A stretch of DNA of 20,306 nucleotides from Chara braunii (Eukaryota; Streptophyta; Charophyceae; Charales; Characeae). Shown one piece after another: positions 1 through 8,272 of this stretch; within the stretch, counting starts at the first letter, position 1, and each line of letters begins with the position of its first letter. The translations under genes were made by a program, and so were the position numbers. The notes beneath the pieces were generated by a model. It was not told the origin of the DNA, searched no databases, and was given only the letters and a program-made list of their open reading frames with translations. The stretch spans positions 33,898 through 54,203 of the forward strand of contig BFEA01000186.1 of NCBI GenBank assembly GCA_003427395.1, read 5' to 3'.

Positions 1-494
1 CTGGGCCCCGCCCCCGGCCCCGTGCCCGCACTACCCCGGGCTCACGACGGTGGGGTGTAGCCCCGGGGGGGGGGCCGAGGTTGGGCCAAAACTGCAATAT
101 TGCAGTTTGGCCCAAGGGGTGTAGGCTGCGGCTGTGCACCTCCCTGTATTTTTTAATTTTTTTTTTGATTTTTTGGAATAGATATTAAATACAGAAGGCT
201 TAAAGCAAAGAAATTGATCATATCAAGAATTACTCTATTTTTGATAAATACAAAAGAATGATTGCAGGTTCAAAATTGAATCTAGGAAATACAAACAAAT
301 ATAAATAACTAATAGATGATGAAAAGAGGAATTATAAATAATCATTTTATATAAGAATAGATTTTATAGAAAAAAATGTAATATAGGATATTTTCTTCAT
401 ATTTACTAATGAAGAATGATATCGGGGCCAGGGGTGCCGACCACCGGCCCCCGGGACCCCCGTCGGGGGCCCCGGGGCCGGGGCTCGACAACCT
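1..494. other. GC/AT/GC mosaic insertion truncating a gag fragment
   Basis: Three blocks are visible. Bases 1-144 are very GC-rich with runs of C and G. Bases 145-423 are strongly AT-rich, with almost no CpG. Bases 424-494 are again GC-rich, with self-complementary C/G runs. The minus-strand gag reading frame stops being recognisable at about 488-494, exactly where the GC-rich block starts, so this is probably an insertion or rearrangement breakpoint. The left end lies outside the window, so class and length are unknown. No coding domain was recognised. A 33-bp motif at 422-454 recurs at 20208-20240, next to another interrupted retroelement gene. Possible explanations are a non-autonomous mobile element, a GC-cluster repeat, or inserted organellar DNA; I cannot choose among them. 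Confidence 0.5.
81..115. repeat. 35-bp near-perfect palindrome
   Basis: The left arm TTGGGCCAAAACTGCAAT pairs with the right arm ATTGCAGTTTGGCCCAA. There is no loop and only one unpaired A in the left arm. It lies inside the GC-rich block and is flanked by direct GGGGTGTAG copies at 53-61 and 116-124. It could form a cruciform or an RNA hairpin. Its role is unknown. Confidence 0.85.
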
Positions 495-1076
495 TGGTCA
501 AAACGCACACCAGGCACTACGATCAGACGTTCTACGACGTTTGTGACTTCCTGCACTGACCAGTAACGTTTGGAACCCAGACTATTCAATGCGTAAGTGG
601 CCTTTTGAGCCCCTCGAGGGTCATGCCACCTATTGTACACATTCCGTACAAAATCCTCCAATTTTTGGGTCTAGGCCTACGCATCGAAGTTTTGACCATA
701 ACCCTATTGCTGAACTAGACCATTCAACCATCGCACTGCAGGAAAGGAAGCAGCGACTATAACTTCCTACTCAGGCCTTGTGAGCTTTCGCATCACATAG
801 GTAGGCACAATCCTCACCCAGGTGTCCAGGTACTCATCCTTTTTATTGTCGCCAGAGAAAGGTTTAAGACTTAGCAAGGGAATCTTGGGCATCCACGACA
901 TGGATTGGATTGGCCCCGGTGATTGCTGCAGTGGCTGCATAGCCACTGGGGACTATAGCTGCCACCACCATTGATGGTACGTGAGAAGTGCTAAGAACTG
1001 GACCACTAACTGCTCCTAAACCACCCGAAGGAGGCATGCCAAACATAGGCAGGGTTGCAACCCTGCCGACCTCCAA
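488..1076 (-). pseudogene. Ty3/gypsy gag fragment (capsid region)
   Basis: Gag is the structural protein of the retrotransposon particle. Reading the minus strand from about 890 down to 490, the frames show the Retrotrans_gag pattern: KPFSGDNKKDEYLDTWVR, then RWLNGLV, then a VYNRWHDPRGAQKAT block and VVERLIVVPGVRFD. The same order occurs in the second gag at 6943-7432, but the residues differ clearly, so this belongs to another gypsy lineage. A Gly/Ala/Val-rich open stretch at 864-1076 precedes it and is probably the N-terminal linker. In-frame stops and at least one frameshift (near 870) break it. The 3' part (zinc knuckle) and all of pol are absent because the GC-rich insertion cuts in at about 490. 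It has the same orientation as the larger minus-strand element. Confidence 0.8.
1048..1067. repeat. Perfect 20-bp palindrome
   Basis: GGCAGGGTTGCAACCCTGCC is identical to its own reverse complement. It sits at the 5' edge of the gag fragment. Possibly a recombination or insertion footprint; function unknown. Confidence 0.85.
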
Positions 1077-1199
1077 CCTCGACCGCCGACCATATTGCAG
1101 CCGACCAGTTGGGCCGAACGGTCAATGGTCTGCCGATCTGTCAAGGGAGGGGAAAAAAAAAAAAAATCATCCACTGATTTTTTTCGAAATCCAAGTTCG

Positions 1200-1229
1200 G
1201 GGTTGTACTGGGCTTGCTCAGTACAGCCC
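1200..1229. repeat. Stem-loop, 11-bp arms
   Basis: GGGTTGTACTG (1200-1210) pairs with CAGTACAGCCC (1219-1229) around an 8-nt loop, with one G-T wobble. It follows an A-run at about 1151-1166 and precedes the G-rich tract. Too short and isolated to assign a role. Confidence 0.6.
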
Positions 1230-1251
1230 AAATCTGCTGAGAAACTTTTGG

Positions 1252-1405
1252 GGATGTGTGGGGGTATGGGGGGTTTAGTGTTGGAGTACAGGGGGGGTAT
1301 AGGGGTATTTGGGGGGTAATGAGGGTGTTGCGGGCGGTTTGGGGTTGTTGGGGGGGAGTATTGGGGTATCGGGGGCCGGTATGGGGGTGTTGGTGGTGTT
1401 ATTAG
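1252..1405 (+). repeat. Degenerate G-rich simple repeat
   Basis: The plus strand consists of loosely repeated GGGG(G)TRTNGGGG-like units with many runs of four to seven G. The opposite strand reads as an open Pro/Tyr/Asn-rich frame, which is a by-product of the repeat and not a gene. Closely spaced G-runs of this kind can form G-quadruplexes. It has no regular telomere unit. Confidence 0.75.
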
Positions 1406-2478
1406 TGCAAGGAATATGAGTGGGAACGATATGCAAATAACCAAGTTGCGAAATCACACAGATGTCCAAGTAGTCGTGTACAAGCAGAGAGCACAAATGC
1501 ACCGAGATCCCATCCAAATAAGAGCAATACAATGAAGTAATGAGCCAATGTTCAAGCCCTCAGGCCACACCAACACAGTATCCAAAGTCGCTCCTTTCTA
1601 TCTGGCGCGCCCAGCCTACACTACCTGACTATCATACCAACATCAGCATTCTCGCAACAGGCTCACTTCGCCTCTCGAAGACCAATGTACATGACGTCAA
1701 CACCATAGTCGACCTCTTCCATGTACCAGGTAAGTATCTCGCTTCCCCTCATCAGACCCTGTCCACCCACACTCGCCACCTTCCTGAAGACCATCAATCG
1801 CCCGCTTACCCCCTAGCGCCCTGCATCCCGGCTATGGCTGCTAGCGCTCCGCTGCCCTGCAGCGCCCCTCTTCGCCACTCACGCGCCCGCACGCGCTCTG
1901 GACTCAGCGCAGCAGCATGAGCGCATTGCCTGCGTGGGCCAGAATACCTCGGCCCTGGCTGCTCTCCTTCCTATATGGAAGTGGCAGCCCTTGCGTTGCT
2001 GCGTGTGCCTGGCTGGAAGCTTCCGATAGCTTCCTGTTGGGCCCAAGTGCCTACGCCCAGGCCCGAAACTACAGTTGAGGGCCTGGGCCCTTTACAGTTG
2101 GGCACGGCCCGAGTCTCTGGACTTGGACCGTTTGCTGCATTTGCACAGGAACCCCGGGGTAGGTACGTCGACAGTACTGCTTTTGCATAGGCCTGTGGCG
2201 ACTTCATGATGTATCGGCCCTGCTTTGTGTGTATGTGCCCAGGCACAACTGCCAAGGCCTGGGCCAACTGTACGATGCAACTTAGGGAGGCTCACGCGTC
2301 CACTCAACCAACTGGGGAGCTGCCACAGCCTGAATACCCATATATGAAAATGTCGAGTTTTGGCCTCTAATGAATATTCAGGCCCGCCTTCACTTGGGGC
2401 GGGGACTTGGGTTGCTGGGGGCCTCTTCCTAGAACGTGTGTTTGTCTGATAAGGGCCCGTGAGGGCTCGTTCCTCGCA
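1406..2478 (-). repeat. Candidate 3' LTR and flank of the minus-strand element
   Basis: On the minus strand the polyprotein stop codon and polypurine tract are followed by AA and then TG at 2478-2477, the usual first bases of an LTR. The sequence beyond is non-coding and GC-rich, with a TATA-like CCATATAGG near 1970-1980 that could be the U3 promoter. The far end (CA) cannot be located because no second LTR copy is visible for comparison. Bases 1540-1920 hold a 126-codon plus-strand open frame without a recognised domain, ending in Pro/Ala/Ser-rich low complexity; a good splice-donor match (CCAG then GTAAGTA) lies within it near 1730. I do not call it a gene. Confidence 0.4.
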
Positions 2479-2480
2479 TT

Positions 2481-2490
2481 CCACCCCCTT
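2481..2490 (-). other. Polypurine tract (plus-strand DNA primer)
   Basis: AAGGGGGTGG on the minus strand, overlapping the TAA stop at 2491-2489 and placed directly before the presumed LTR. In LTR retrotransposons this RNase H-resistant purine run primes second-strand synthesis. Position, composition and the following TG all fit. Confidence 0.65.
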
Positions 2491-2491
2491 A

Positions 2492-2890
2492 GCTTCGAAA
2501 GTCCGCTAAGATGCTCCATGCTTGTGCCTTCCCCTTCAGTTTCTTCTCATACGCGGCCACGATCTAAGGAGCTGTCTTGACAAGTTCTTCCCTTGTAAAC
2601 CATCGATCTTCCTTAGGATCTGTATGATGCCTGAACCGTACTCTGTATTCTCTTGCAGGTTAAGGCGGGCTACTCCTGCCAGCTGGCTTGGGAACAGGCA
2701 TGTCTCTGTGCTCCAGGATATCGTCGACGTCCACGTGGCCATCCATGGTTGGGGGCAGCATAGATCTACGTGATGGGAATTGTTTTGTCTCAACGAGAGG
2801 TGCGAGCTTTGAGGCGTGAAATACAGGGTAAGTGCATAGGTGACCAGGGATATGAATCACGTACGAGGGACCATCCAAACTATTACCCAC
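2492..2890 (-). pseudogene. Integrase C-terminal, chromodomain-like tail
   Basis: In chromoviruses the integrase ends in a chromodomain that can steer insertion towards particular chromatin. Minus-strand frames from 2890 give GPSYVIHIPGHLCTYPVFHASKLAP, shown here only as the GPSYVIHIPG and YPVFHASKL blocks, the usual linker before the chromodomain. Near 2680-2560 follow YRVRF, then RWFTREELVKTAP: an aromatic/basic strand followed by a Trp and an acidic helix, as in gypsy chromodomains. A TAG stop interrupts this stretch, and a frameshift lies between the two blocks. The frame ends at the TAA at 2491-2489, overlapping the polypurine tract. The assignment to the chromodomain family is by pattern and position; the first aromatic-cage residues are not clearly resolved. 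Confidence 0.65.
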
Positions 2891-2978
2891 AATTGTCTAA
2901 GACTTCCCAGGGACCGTAATACTGAGGCATTAGTTTTCTGCAGATGCTGAACTCCTGTCCCAACTCAGTAGCCTTAAC

Positions 2979-3805
2979 CTAGACACGTTCCCCTACCTGA
3001 AATGTGGACTGTCGGCGATGCTTGTTCTCAGAAGCAATCATGGCTTCCTGAGATTTCTTGATGTGTTTGAGAGTCTGCTGCAACAATTTCTCATACTGGA
3101 GACCAAATTCAATGGTTCCAGGAGTTGCAACAATTCGGTTTTCAGGCAGGAGGAAGTCTAGAGCGGATCTAGGCTTCCATCCGAGATGCAACTGATTAGG
3201 ACTGATGCTGGTGGTGTTGTGTACAGCATTGTTGTACAGGCTGGCGGTCAGCCTGGTTGGGCTTACGTTGCACCACACGGCTCATTTGTTCAGCCTGCCC
3301 ATTTGCTTCCGGGATGATTCCCAGAAGTCATCCGGAGTTGGCTACCCATCTGTTCAGTTCAGTGGCCTCCTTCCACATCTCACTGGTAAGCCGGACATCT
3401 CTATCACTAACAATGGTCTTTGGCAGTCCGAAGTCACGCACCAAGTTGTCAATGAACAACTGGATGACGTGCTCAGTCCTAGCAGTCTTTGGCATGGCGA
3501 TTAGTCTAGCGTACTTAGTAAACCTATCCACTACGACGAAGATATGTCTTTTGCCATTCTTGGTGGTCACGAGGGTATCCATGAAATCCATGGAAAGACT
3601 CGGTCCCGGACCAGTAGGAATGGGTCGGGGCTTCAATATCCCAAGTGGGGCTTCAGTCCGCGGCTTGCCCCATTGATAGACTTGGCAAGTCTGCAGGTAT
3701 GTCTTTGCATCGTAAAGCATGTTAGGCCACCAAAAGCGCTATACTAAGTTAGCAGAAGTCTTCTTGTAGCTGAAATGACATGTCGCGTCATGACACTCAC
3801 CTAAA
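2979..3805 (-). pseudogene. Integrase (zinc finger plus DDE core), broken
   Basis: Integrase joins retrotransposon cDNA to host DNA. From about 3800 the minus strand shows the HHCC finger start (ECHDATCH), but the second Cys is lost: the sequence is TCQVYQW, with Tyr at the expected Cys. The catalytic core follows. The first Asp is in SMDFMDTL, the second in IVSDRDVRL (about 3405-3420), and the Glu in PEANGQAEQ (codon 3309-3307). A TGA stop at 3330-3328 separates the second Asp from the Glu, and the spacing between them is shortened. A frameshift near 3278 then opens the stretch containing SLYNNAVHNTT, SPNQLHLGWKPRSALDFLLP, KHIKKSQEAM and FQVGERV, the conserved tail of the gypsy integrase core. 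Not functional as it stands. Confidence 0.9.
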
Positions 3806-4015
3806 AATAAACTACACAAATCTCTCTAGATGGAACCACTAACCTTTTAAATCCTGCCTTTTCAAGAAAGAGCAACCCATCCACCATCACAAACTCGTAA
3901 GATGTGGCCTTTTCTTGGGCCTCGAGTTTGCGAATGATGTCCATCGTGACAGGGTCTTCCATGTAGGCCTCCACCAAGGATTGAGTGGCATTGTCAGATA
4001 AACCAAAGTCATTTA

Positions 4016-4495
4016 TCAGCGAACCAGGTAGTCTTCCCTAAATGACAATGCATCAGCAACCTTGTTATACTCTCCTTTCACGTAGTCTAGCTTGAAGTCA
4101 TACTGGTCTATAACTTCAGTCCAGCGTTTGAGTGCGTCAAAGAAAATAGGGAGTGTTTGATGGTTGGTCCTCAAATAGAAGAACCGTTTCAACAAATAGT
4201 GCCTCCAGTGGACAAGAGCCTTGTCGAGGGCATAAAGTTCCCTTTCATAGGTGGAGTTCGCCAATTTCTTAGATGGCATTTTCTTGCTCATGTACTCGAC
4301 CGGCCTGAACTTTTTCCCTTCCCGCTGAGCCAAGACTGCGCCTATGCCATATTGGCTTGCGTCAGTGGTCACTACGAATGGCCTTTGAGGATCGGGAACC
4401 ACGAGAACCTCATGATGTGTGAGGGCATCCTTCAATCTCTTGAAAGCAGCCTCACATGTGTTTGCCCATTCCCATGGTGTGTCAAGGCGCGTTAG
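4016..4495 (-). pseudogene. RNase H domain with a catalytic Asp to Asn change
   Basis: RNase H degrades the RNA strand after reverse transcription. The open frame shows LVVPDPQRPFVVTTDASQYG (first catalytic Asp), FRPVEYMSKKM, STYERELYALDKAL (catalytic Glu), LRTNHQTL and YNKVADALS (last Asp). In the third catalytic position, usually TDH, the codon at 4165-4163 encodes Asn, so the DEDD set is incomplete. Upstream, at 4435-4495, the frame reads into WEWANTCEAAFKRLKDALTH, which normally links RT to RNase H, but a TAA near 4500 separates it from RT. This is the best preserved domain of the element. It ends at the TGA at 4018-4016. Confidence 0.9.
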
Positions 4496-4499
4496 ATGT

Positions 4500-5295
4500 T
4501 AAGGGGGATGCGATTTGTACAAAATTGCGGTAATAGCCACACATCCCCAAGAAAGATCTGACCTCAGTCACAGACTGGGTCGTGGCCAGTCCCTAATGCT
4601 TAGCCACCTTCGCATCTTCAGGCCTAATCCCTTCCGCGGATACTTCATGACCCAAGTATAAGATTTTAGTGCGACCAACTCGCATTTCTATAAATTTATC
4701 TTATACTTGTGCTGTCGGAGCCTATTCATGGTGTGCTGGAATGAACCCGGCGCATTGCAAAGGGCAATGGGCATCACCACAAACTCGTACAGACAGTACC
4801 TGGTTTGAAATGCGATATTGTGCTGATTTTCCGGTCTAATGGCAATCTGATGATAGTCGGATTTTAAATTTATCTTAGTGAAATACTTGCATCCCTACAC
4901 CCTATCCAATATGTTATCGATGCGCGGTAGGGGCTCTGCGTTCTTAACAGTGATGGCATTGAGGCCCCTATAATCAATGCACATCCTTAGTGATCCCCCC
5001 TTCTTCGGTACAAATAAGACTGGTGAGACGAAGGGGAAGATGCTAGGCTGTATCCAATCCTTTTCTGTGAGCTCTTTCAGTTGCCGACGGAGCTCGTTCA
5101 ACTCGGTCGGAGCCATCCTATAGATTCTCCCTTTGGGTATATTGCTCCAGGGATGATCTCTATGGCATGGACAACTTCCCTGTCTAAGACTCCTGTTGGC
5201 TCCTCGAACAGATCAGGGTACTTAGCTACGACACTCTCTATCTCTGGGGGTGTTTTAACAACCTTCCCTTTGGCAGAGATAGAGACTAGGAGCAT
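4500..5295 (-). pseudogene. Reverse transcriptase, active site deleted
   Basis: RT copies the element RNA into DNA. Minus-strand frames show the N-terminal [20 protein letters not shown] stretch (5295-5098). After a frameshift come [40 protein letters not shown] and [10 protein letters not shown] (to 4895), then KINLKSDYHQIAIRP, EFVVMPIALCNAPGSFQHTM and RQHKYKINL. Two catalytic losses are visible. The first Asp of the KIDL motif is Asn (codon 4870-4868). Near 4720 the frame passes directly from the NRL after QHTM into RQHKYKI, so the block carrying YxDD is missing; Ty3 RTs have roughly 30-40 residues there. The remaining thumb region has a TAG and several frameshifts. Confidence 0.9.
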
Positions 5296-5371
5296 ATCCT
5301 CCCCTTGGTTCTGTTAATAATAATTATAAAAGGCCGATGTGCACAAACACCCATAGGAGTCAATTAACCTA

Positions 5372-5740
5372 CTAGCTTTGTACTTAGCTAGTCTAACGGT
5401 CCTCCCATTAGGTAACTCGAGCTCAACACTTTCCTGTCCCAGTCGAACTTGGGCTTGGCAACCTCAAGGTAGTACATGCCTAACAACATGTCGAATGGTA
5501 GGTCGTCACTAACCAGGAATGAAATATTATGATTTAGTTCTCCTCCTCGATAGGAGAAGTGCAGACCACGTCCTTAACGTAGTCTTCTACCGACATGCGC
5601 TCTTTGTTGGCCATAGTAGAAGCTACCGGTCTACTCGGGCGTTGTACCCGGTCCTTTAGGGGCAGTCTCTCAACACATTCGCGACTTATAAAGTTTCGAG
5701 TGGAGCCGATGTCTACAAAGGCCCTGCATTTTGCGGTCCC
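5372..5740. repeat. Tandem duplication in protease, copy 1
   Basis: This unit of 369 bp is followed directly by a 370-bp second copy. The two are nearly identical, with scattered substitutions and a 1-bp indel (GAGCTCAAC versus GAGCTTCAAC). It begins with CTAGCTTTGTACTTAGCTAG, whose ends CTAGCT and AGCTAG are self-complementary, so a small hairpin marks the breakpoint. Confidence 0.95.
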
Positions 5741-6110
5741 CTAGCTTTGTACTTAGCTAGTCTAACGGTCCTCCCATTAGGTAACTCGAGCTTCAACACT
5801 TTCCTGTCCCAGTGGAGCTGGGGCTTGACGACCTCAAGGTAGTACATGCCTAACAACATGTCGAATGGTAGGTCATCACTAACCAGGAATGAGATGTTAT
5901 GATTTAGTTCTCCTCCTGGATAGGAGAAGTGCAGACCACGTCCTTAACGTAGTCTTCTACCAACATGCGCTCTTTGTTGGCCATGGTAGATGCTACCGGT
6001 CTACTCAGGCGCCGTACCCGGTCCTTTAGGCGCAGTCTCTGAATACATTCGCGACTTATAAAGTTTCGAGTGGAGCCTATGTCTACAAAGGCTCCGCATT
6101 TTGCAGTTCC
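5741..6110. repeat. Tandem duplication in protease, copy 2
   Basis: Second copy of the unit at 5372-5740, starting at the same hairpin sequence (5741-5760) and ending before CTACACC at 6111. On the minus strand this copy is read first. Confidence 0.95.
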
Positions 6111-6320
6111 CTACACCAACTTCCACAATGAAATGTTTCCTCTAGGACCTCTACTTAGTGCCACCCAGGACTCACGAGGGTCACTTGCTGAGCACTCACT
6201 TTGCAGGTCCTCTAAGGTCTCAAACACATCCAACGAGCAGAGTATCGTTGGTTCAGGATGCGTCTGCGGGGTGACTAAGGAGTCAATAGCTCTTGAAACG
6301 GGGGGGGTACATCACCCGCT

Positions 6321-6929
6321 TCAACGAGAGTAGACGCAACTATACCTTCTACTGGACCTAGGTGTTTCCCAAGCCGGAAGTCGACGAGGCCCCACTCTGG
6401 GAAGAAGGTATCCCACCTTTAGGGGAATATTCTGCGAGACTTCAATGTTCTTGCACTTAAACTGTTGATGGCCATACTCGCCACAGTTAATGCAAGCACC
6501 ATGCTGGTAACGATCCCACCACACTTCTTGATCCAAACTTGCTCGAACCCATGCGGCTATCTTGTGCGGGTTCGGGGTTTGCCCCCGACTCCTTTGCTGT
6601 CCGCCCTTGCCGTGGCCCGCTACCTTGCCTTTCACTACGGTAGCGAGGTTGCTATCCTCAACATCATCCTCGCCGTCTATCTCTGAACCGTCCACAAGAT
6701 CAGACACACCATCGATCTTAGTTTGATTCCCCTCGGAATCAACCATCATCAATTGACTACCCTTCTTCTTCCACTCTTGTGGACTCTTCTTTCTTCCATC
6801 CATAGAGGGGGCCTGAGCACCTCCTAGCGTAGCCTCCAAATCCAAGGCCTTCTTGCTAAAGGTCTCAAAGGCGTAATACTCTAGCCGAGCCTCACTGCTA
6901 ACAAGTTCCTGATGGTTGTGGGAAGACAT
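6321..6929 (-). pseudogene. Gag C-terminal part with CCHC zinc knuckle
   Basis: A 202-codon open frame on the minus strand. After a polar, acidic linker (SDLVDGSEIDGEDDVEDSN) and a basic Gly-rich stretch (KVAGHGKGGQQRSRGQ) it contains WWDRYQHGACINCGEYGHQ. The nucleocapsid knuckle is C-X2-C-X4-H-X4-C at 6494-6453, with all four zinc ligands intact. Such knuckles bind the element RNA for packaging. The frame begins just after the capsid frame ends near 6943 and differs by a frameshift, so in the ancestral element both were one Gag protein. It stops at 6323-6321, before the protease region. This is the longest uninterrupted stretch in the element. Confidence 0.85.
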
Positions 6930-6942
6930 ATCAAGAACATGG

Positions 6943-7432
6943 TCAACAAGACCTGTGGATTGTATTCAACCCCAGGACGACAATCAATCGCTCTACAGCT
7001 GAGGTGAGATCGCGGACAGACTTGAACTTTTTAGCATCAAGCTTCAACAACCCATCGGTGACAATTTGTGCCTGCTGTGGGTTGTGCCATCGGGCTTCCA
7101 CCAAATCCATAAAGCCCTCCAATGTGTGGGTCTTAGCCCAATCACCCATGTTTCTACCGAACCCCTTGGAAGCTACTAATCCATTTAGCCAACGAGCTGC
7201 TGATCCCTCTAAATAGGAAGCAACACTTATCACTTCCTCCTACACTAGCGTCCTCTTCGCCCCCACCGATACTGGCACCGTTCTCAACCAAGTGTCGAGA
7301 GCCTCATCCTTCTTATCTCCTAAGAAGGTTGGGGGTGGTTTCAGTGGGGTATCGGGGTACCAAGGCTGTTACTGTCCAGAGGCGGGACAGATGACGGTTG
7401 TGGTGTAGCTCCAGCCGCTGGACTAGAATGCG
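6943..7432 (-). pseudogene. Gag capsid domain (primary copy)
   Basis: Minus-strand frames give KKDEALDTWLRTVP, then EEVISVASYLEGSAARWLNG, then DWAKTHTLEGFMDLVEARWH, NPQQAQIVTDGLLKLDAKK and TSAVERLIVVLGL. This is the Retrotrans_gag (capsid) order, as in the gag at 488-1076, but clearly diverged from it. The uninterrupted frame is 7233-6943; an in-frame TAG just upstream cuts off the N-terminal part. The 5' portion (7017-7432) is the first of three tandem copies of this region; only this copy runs on into the zinc-knuckle frame. Confidence 0.85.
7017..7432. repeat. Gag tandem repeat, copy A (full)
   Basis: Runs from CAGACTTG to GGACTAGAATGCG. It matches 7730-8146 over its whole length and 7542-7676 over its first part. 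It is the copy linked to the rest of gag. Confidence 0.9.
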
Positions 7433-7729
7433 GTGACAAGGAAGACATATTCCACCCGCTGGACCATAATGCGGTGGTCAAAAGCCGCAGGAGCAGAATG
7501 TGGTGTAGCTCCAGCTGCTGGACCAGAATGCGTTGGCGGGGCAGACTTGTACTTTTTAGTATCAAGCTTCAACAACCCATCAATGACAATTTGTGCCTGT
7601 TGCGGGTTGTGCCATCGGGCTGGCTTACACCAAATCCATAAAGCTCTCCAACGGGTGGATCTTAGCCCAATCACCCTGGACCAGAATGTGGTGTAGCTCC
7701 AACCGCTGGACCAGAATACGCTGGTGGGA
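7402..7729. repeat. Short boundary repeats between gag copies
   Basis: Variants of GTGTAGCTCCAGCCGCTGGA followed by CCAGAATGCG occur at about 7402, 7502, 7690 and again at 8116, with partial forms at about 7458, 7489 and 7677. They lie at every junction of the three gag copies, which suggests unequal recombination through this short sequence. Within gag it encodes a Gly/Pro/Ala-type linker. Confidence 0.8.
7542..7676. repeat. Gag tandem repeat, copy B (135-bp partial)
   Basis: Matches the first third of copies A and C, from CAGACTTG to CAATCACCC. It then jumps directly to the boundary motif CTGGACCAGAAT, so the capsid and N-terminal parts are missing. A short insertion (GGCTTAC) lies after CATCGGGCT. 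Confidence 0.9.
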
Positions 7730-8146
7730 CAGACTTGTACTTTTTAGTATCAAGATTCAACAACCCATCAGAGGCAATCTGTGCCTGCTGTGGGTTGTGC
7801 CATCGGGCTTCCACCAAATCCATAAAGCTCTCCAGTGTGTGGGTCTTAGTCCAATCACCCGTGTTTCTGCCGAACCCCTTGGAAGCTACTAATCCATTTA
7901 GCCAGCGAGTTGCTGATCCCTCTCAATAGGAAGCAGCAGTTATCACTTCCTCCTCCACCGTCGTCCTCTTCGCCGTCACCCATACGGGCATCGTTCTCAA
8001 CCAAGTGTCGAGAGCCTCATCCTTCTTATCTCCTGAGAAGGTTGGGGGTGGTTTCAGTGGAGTCTTGGGGTATTAAGGCTGTTACTGTCCCGCTGGTGGG
8101 ACAGATGACGGTTGTGGTGTAGCTCCAGCCGCTGGACCAGAATGCG
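7730..8146. repeat. Gag tandem repeat, copy C (full)
   Basis: A full-length second copy of copy A, about 417 bp, with scattered substitutions. On the minus strand it encodes the same capsid start, again with an in-frame stop before the SVASYLEG-equivalent position. It ends at the boundary motif GCTGGACCAGAATGCG, after which the gag similarity stops. Confidence 0.9.
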
Positions 8147-8230
8147 CCTCATCGTGTTATCATTTTCCTGTCCTCTTCGTCAGCAATTTGTTGTTGACAA
8201 GAGAATAATGGTTGCGCTTGCACGTGAATC

Positions 8231-8272
8231 TGTGTGTGAGAGAGAGAGAGACAAACAGAGAGAGAGAGAGAT
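8231..8272. repeat. (GA)n microsatellite
   Basis: Two GA runs are separated by GACAAACA. It lies just outside the gag-derived sequence, in unrecognised DNA. Confidence 0.9.

Larger units (their letters stand above)
5300..6120 (-). pseudogene. Aspartic protease (retropepsin) region, duplicated
   Basis: The protease would cut the Gag-Pol polyprotein. Its active-site neighbourhood is present twice on the minus strand as FVDIGSTRNFISREC, once with the Asp codon at 6083-6081 and once at 5713-5711. The usual D-S/T-G triad reads D-I-G in both copies, so the substitution came before the duplication or was already in the source element. Each copy continues through a basic linker to MANKERM and the EDY segment, then breaks by stops and frameshifts. 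The two copies are separated by exactly one repeat unit (see the tandem duplication). The stretch 6111-6320, between gag and protease, has no clear frame. Confidence 0.75.
2481..8146 (-). mobile_element. Degenerate Ty3/gypsy (chromovirus-type) retrotransposon
   Basis: On the minus strand the order is gag capsid, CCHC knuckle, protease, RT, RNase H, integrase, chromodomain-like tail, stop, polypurine tract. RT before integrase defines Ty3/gypsy rather than copia. The copy is dead: frameshifts or stops occur in every domain, the protease block is duplicated, the gag 5' part is triplicated and the RT catalytic block is deleted. No 5' LTR or primer-binding site was found beyond 8146, so the 5' end seems lost or replaced by rearrangement. 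Confidence 0.9.

Noticed and set aside
1016-1532. Pro/Tyr-rich minus-strand open frames that resemble extensin or cell-wall proteins
   Set aside because: They are the translation of the G-rich simple repeat; there is no signal peptide and no regular Ser-Pro4 motif.
1540-1920. A 126-codon plus-strand open frame with a splice-donor match
   Set aside because: No domain; the second half is low-complexity Pro/Ala/Ser. It overlaps the candidate LTR on the other strand.
7402-8146. CRISPR-like array of short repeats and spacers
   Set aside because: Repeats are few, unevenly spaced and diverged, and lie inside tandem gag copies in eukaryotic sequence.
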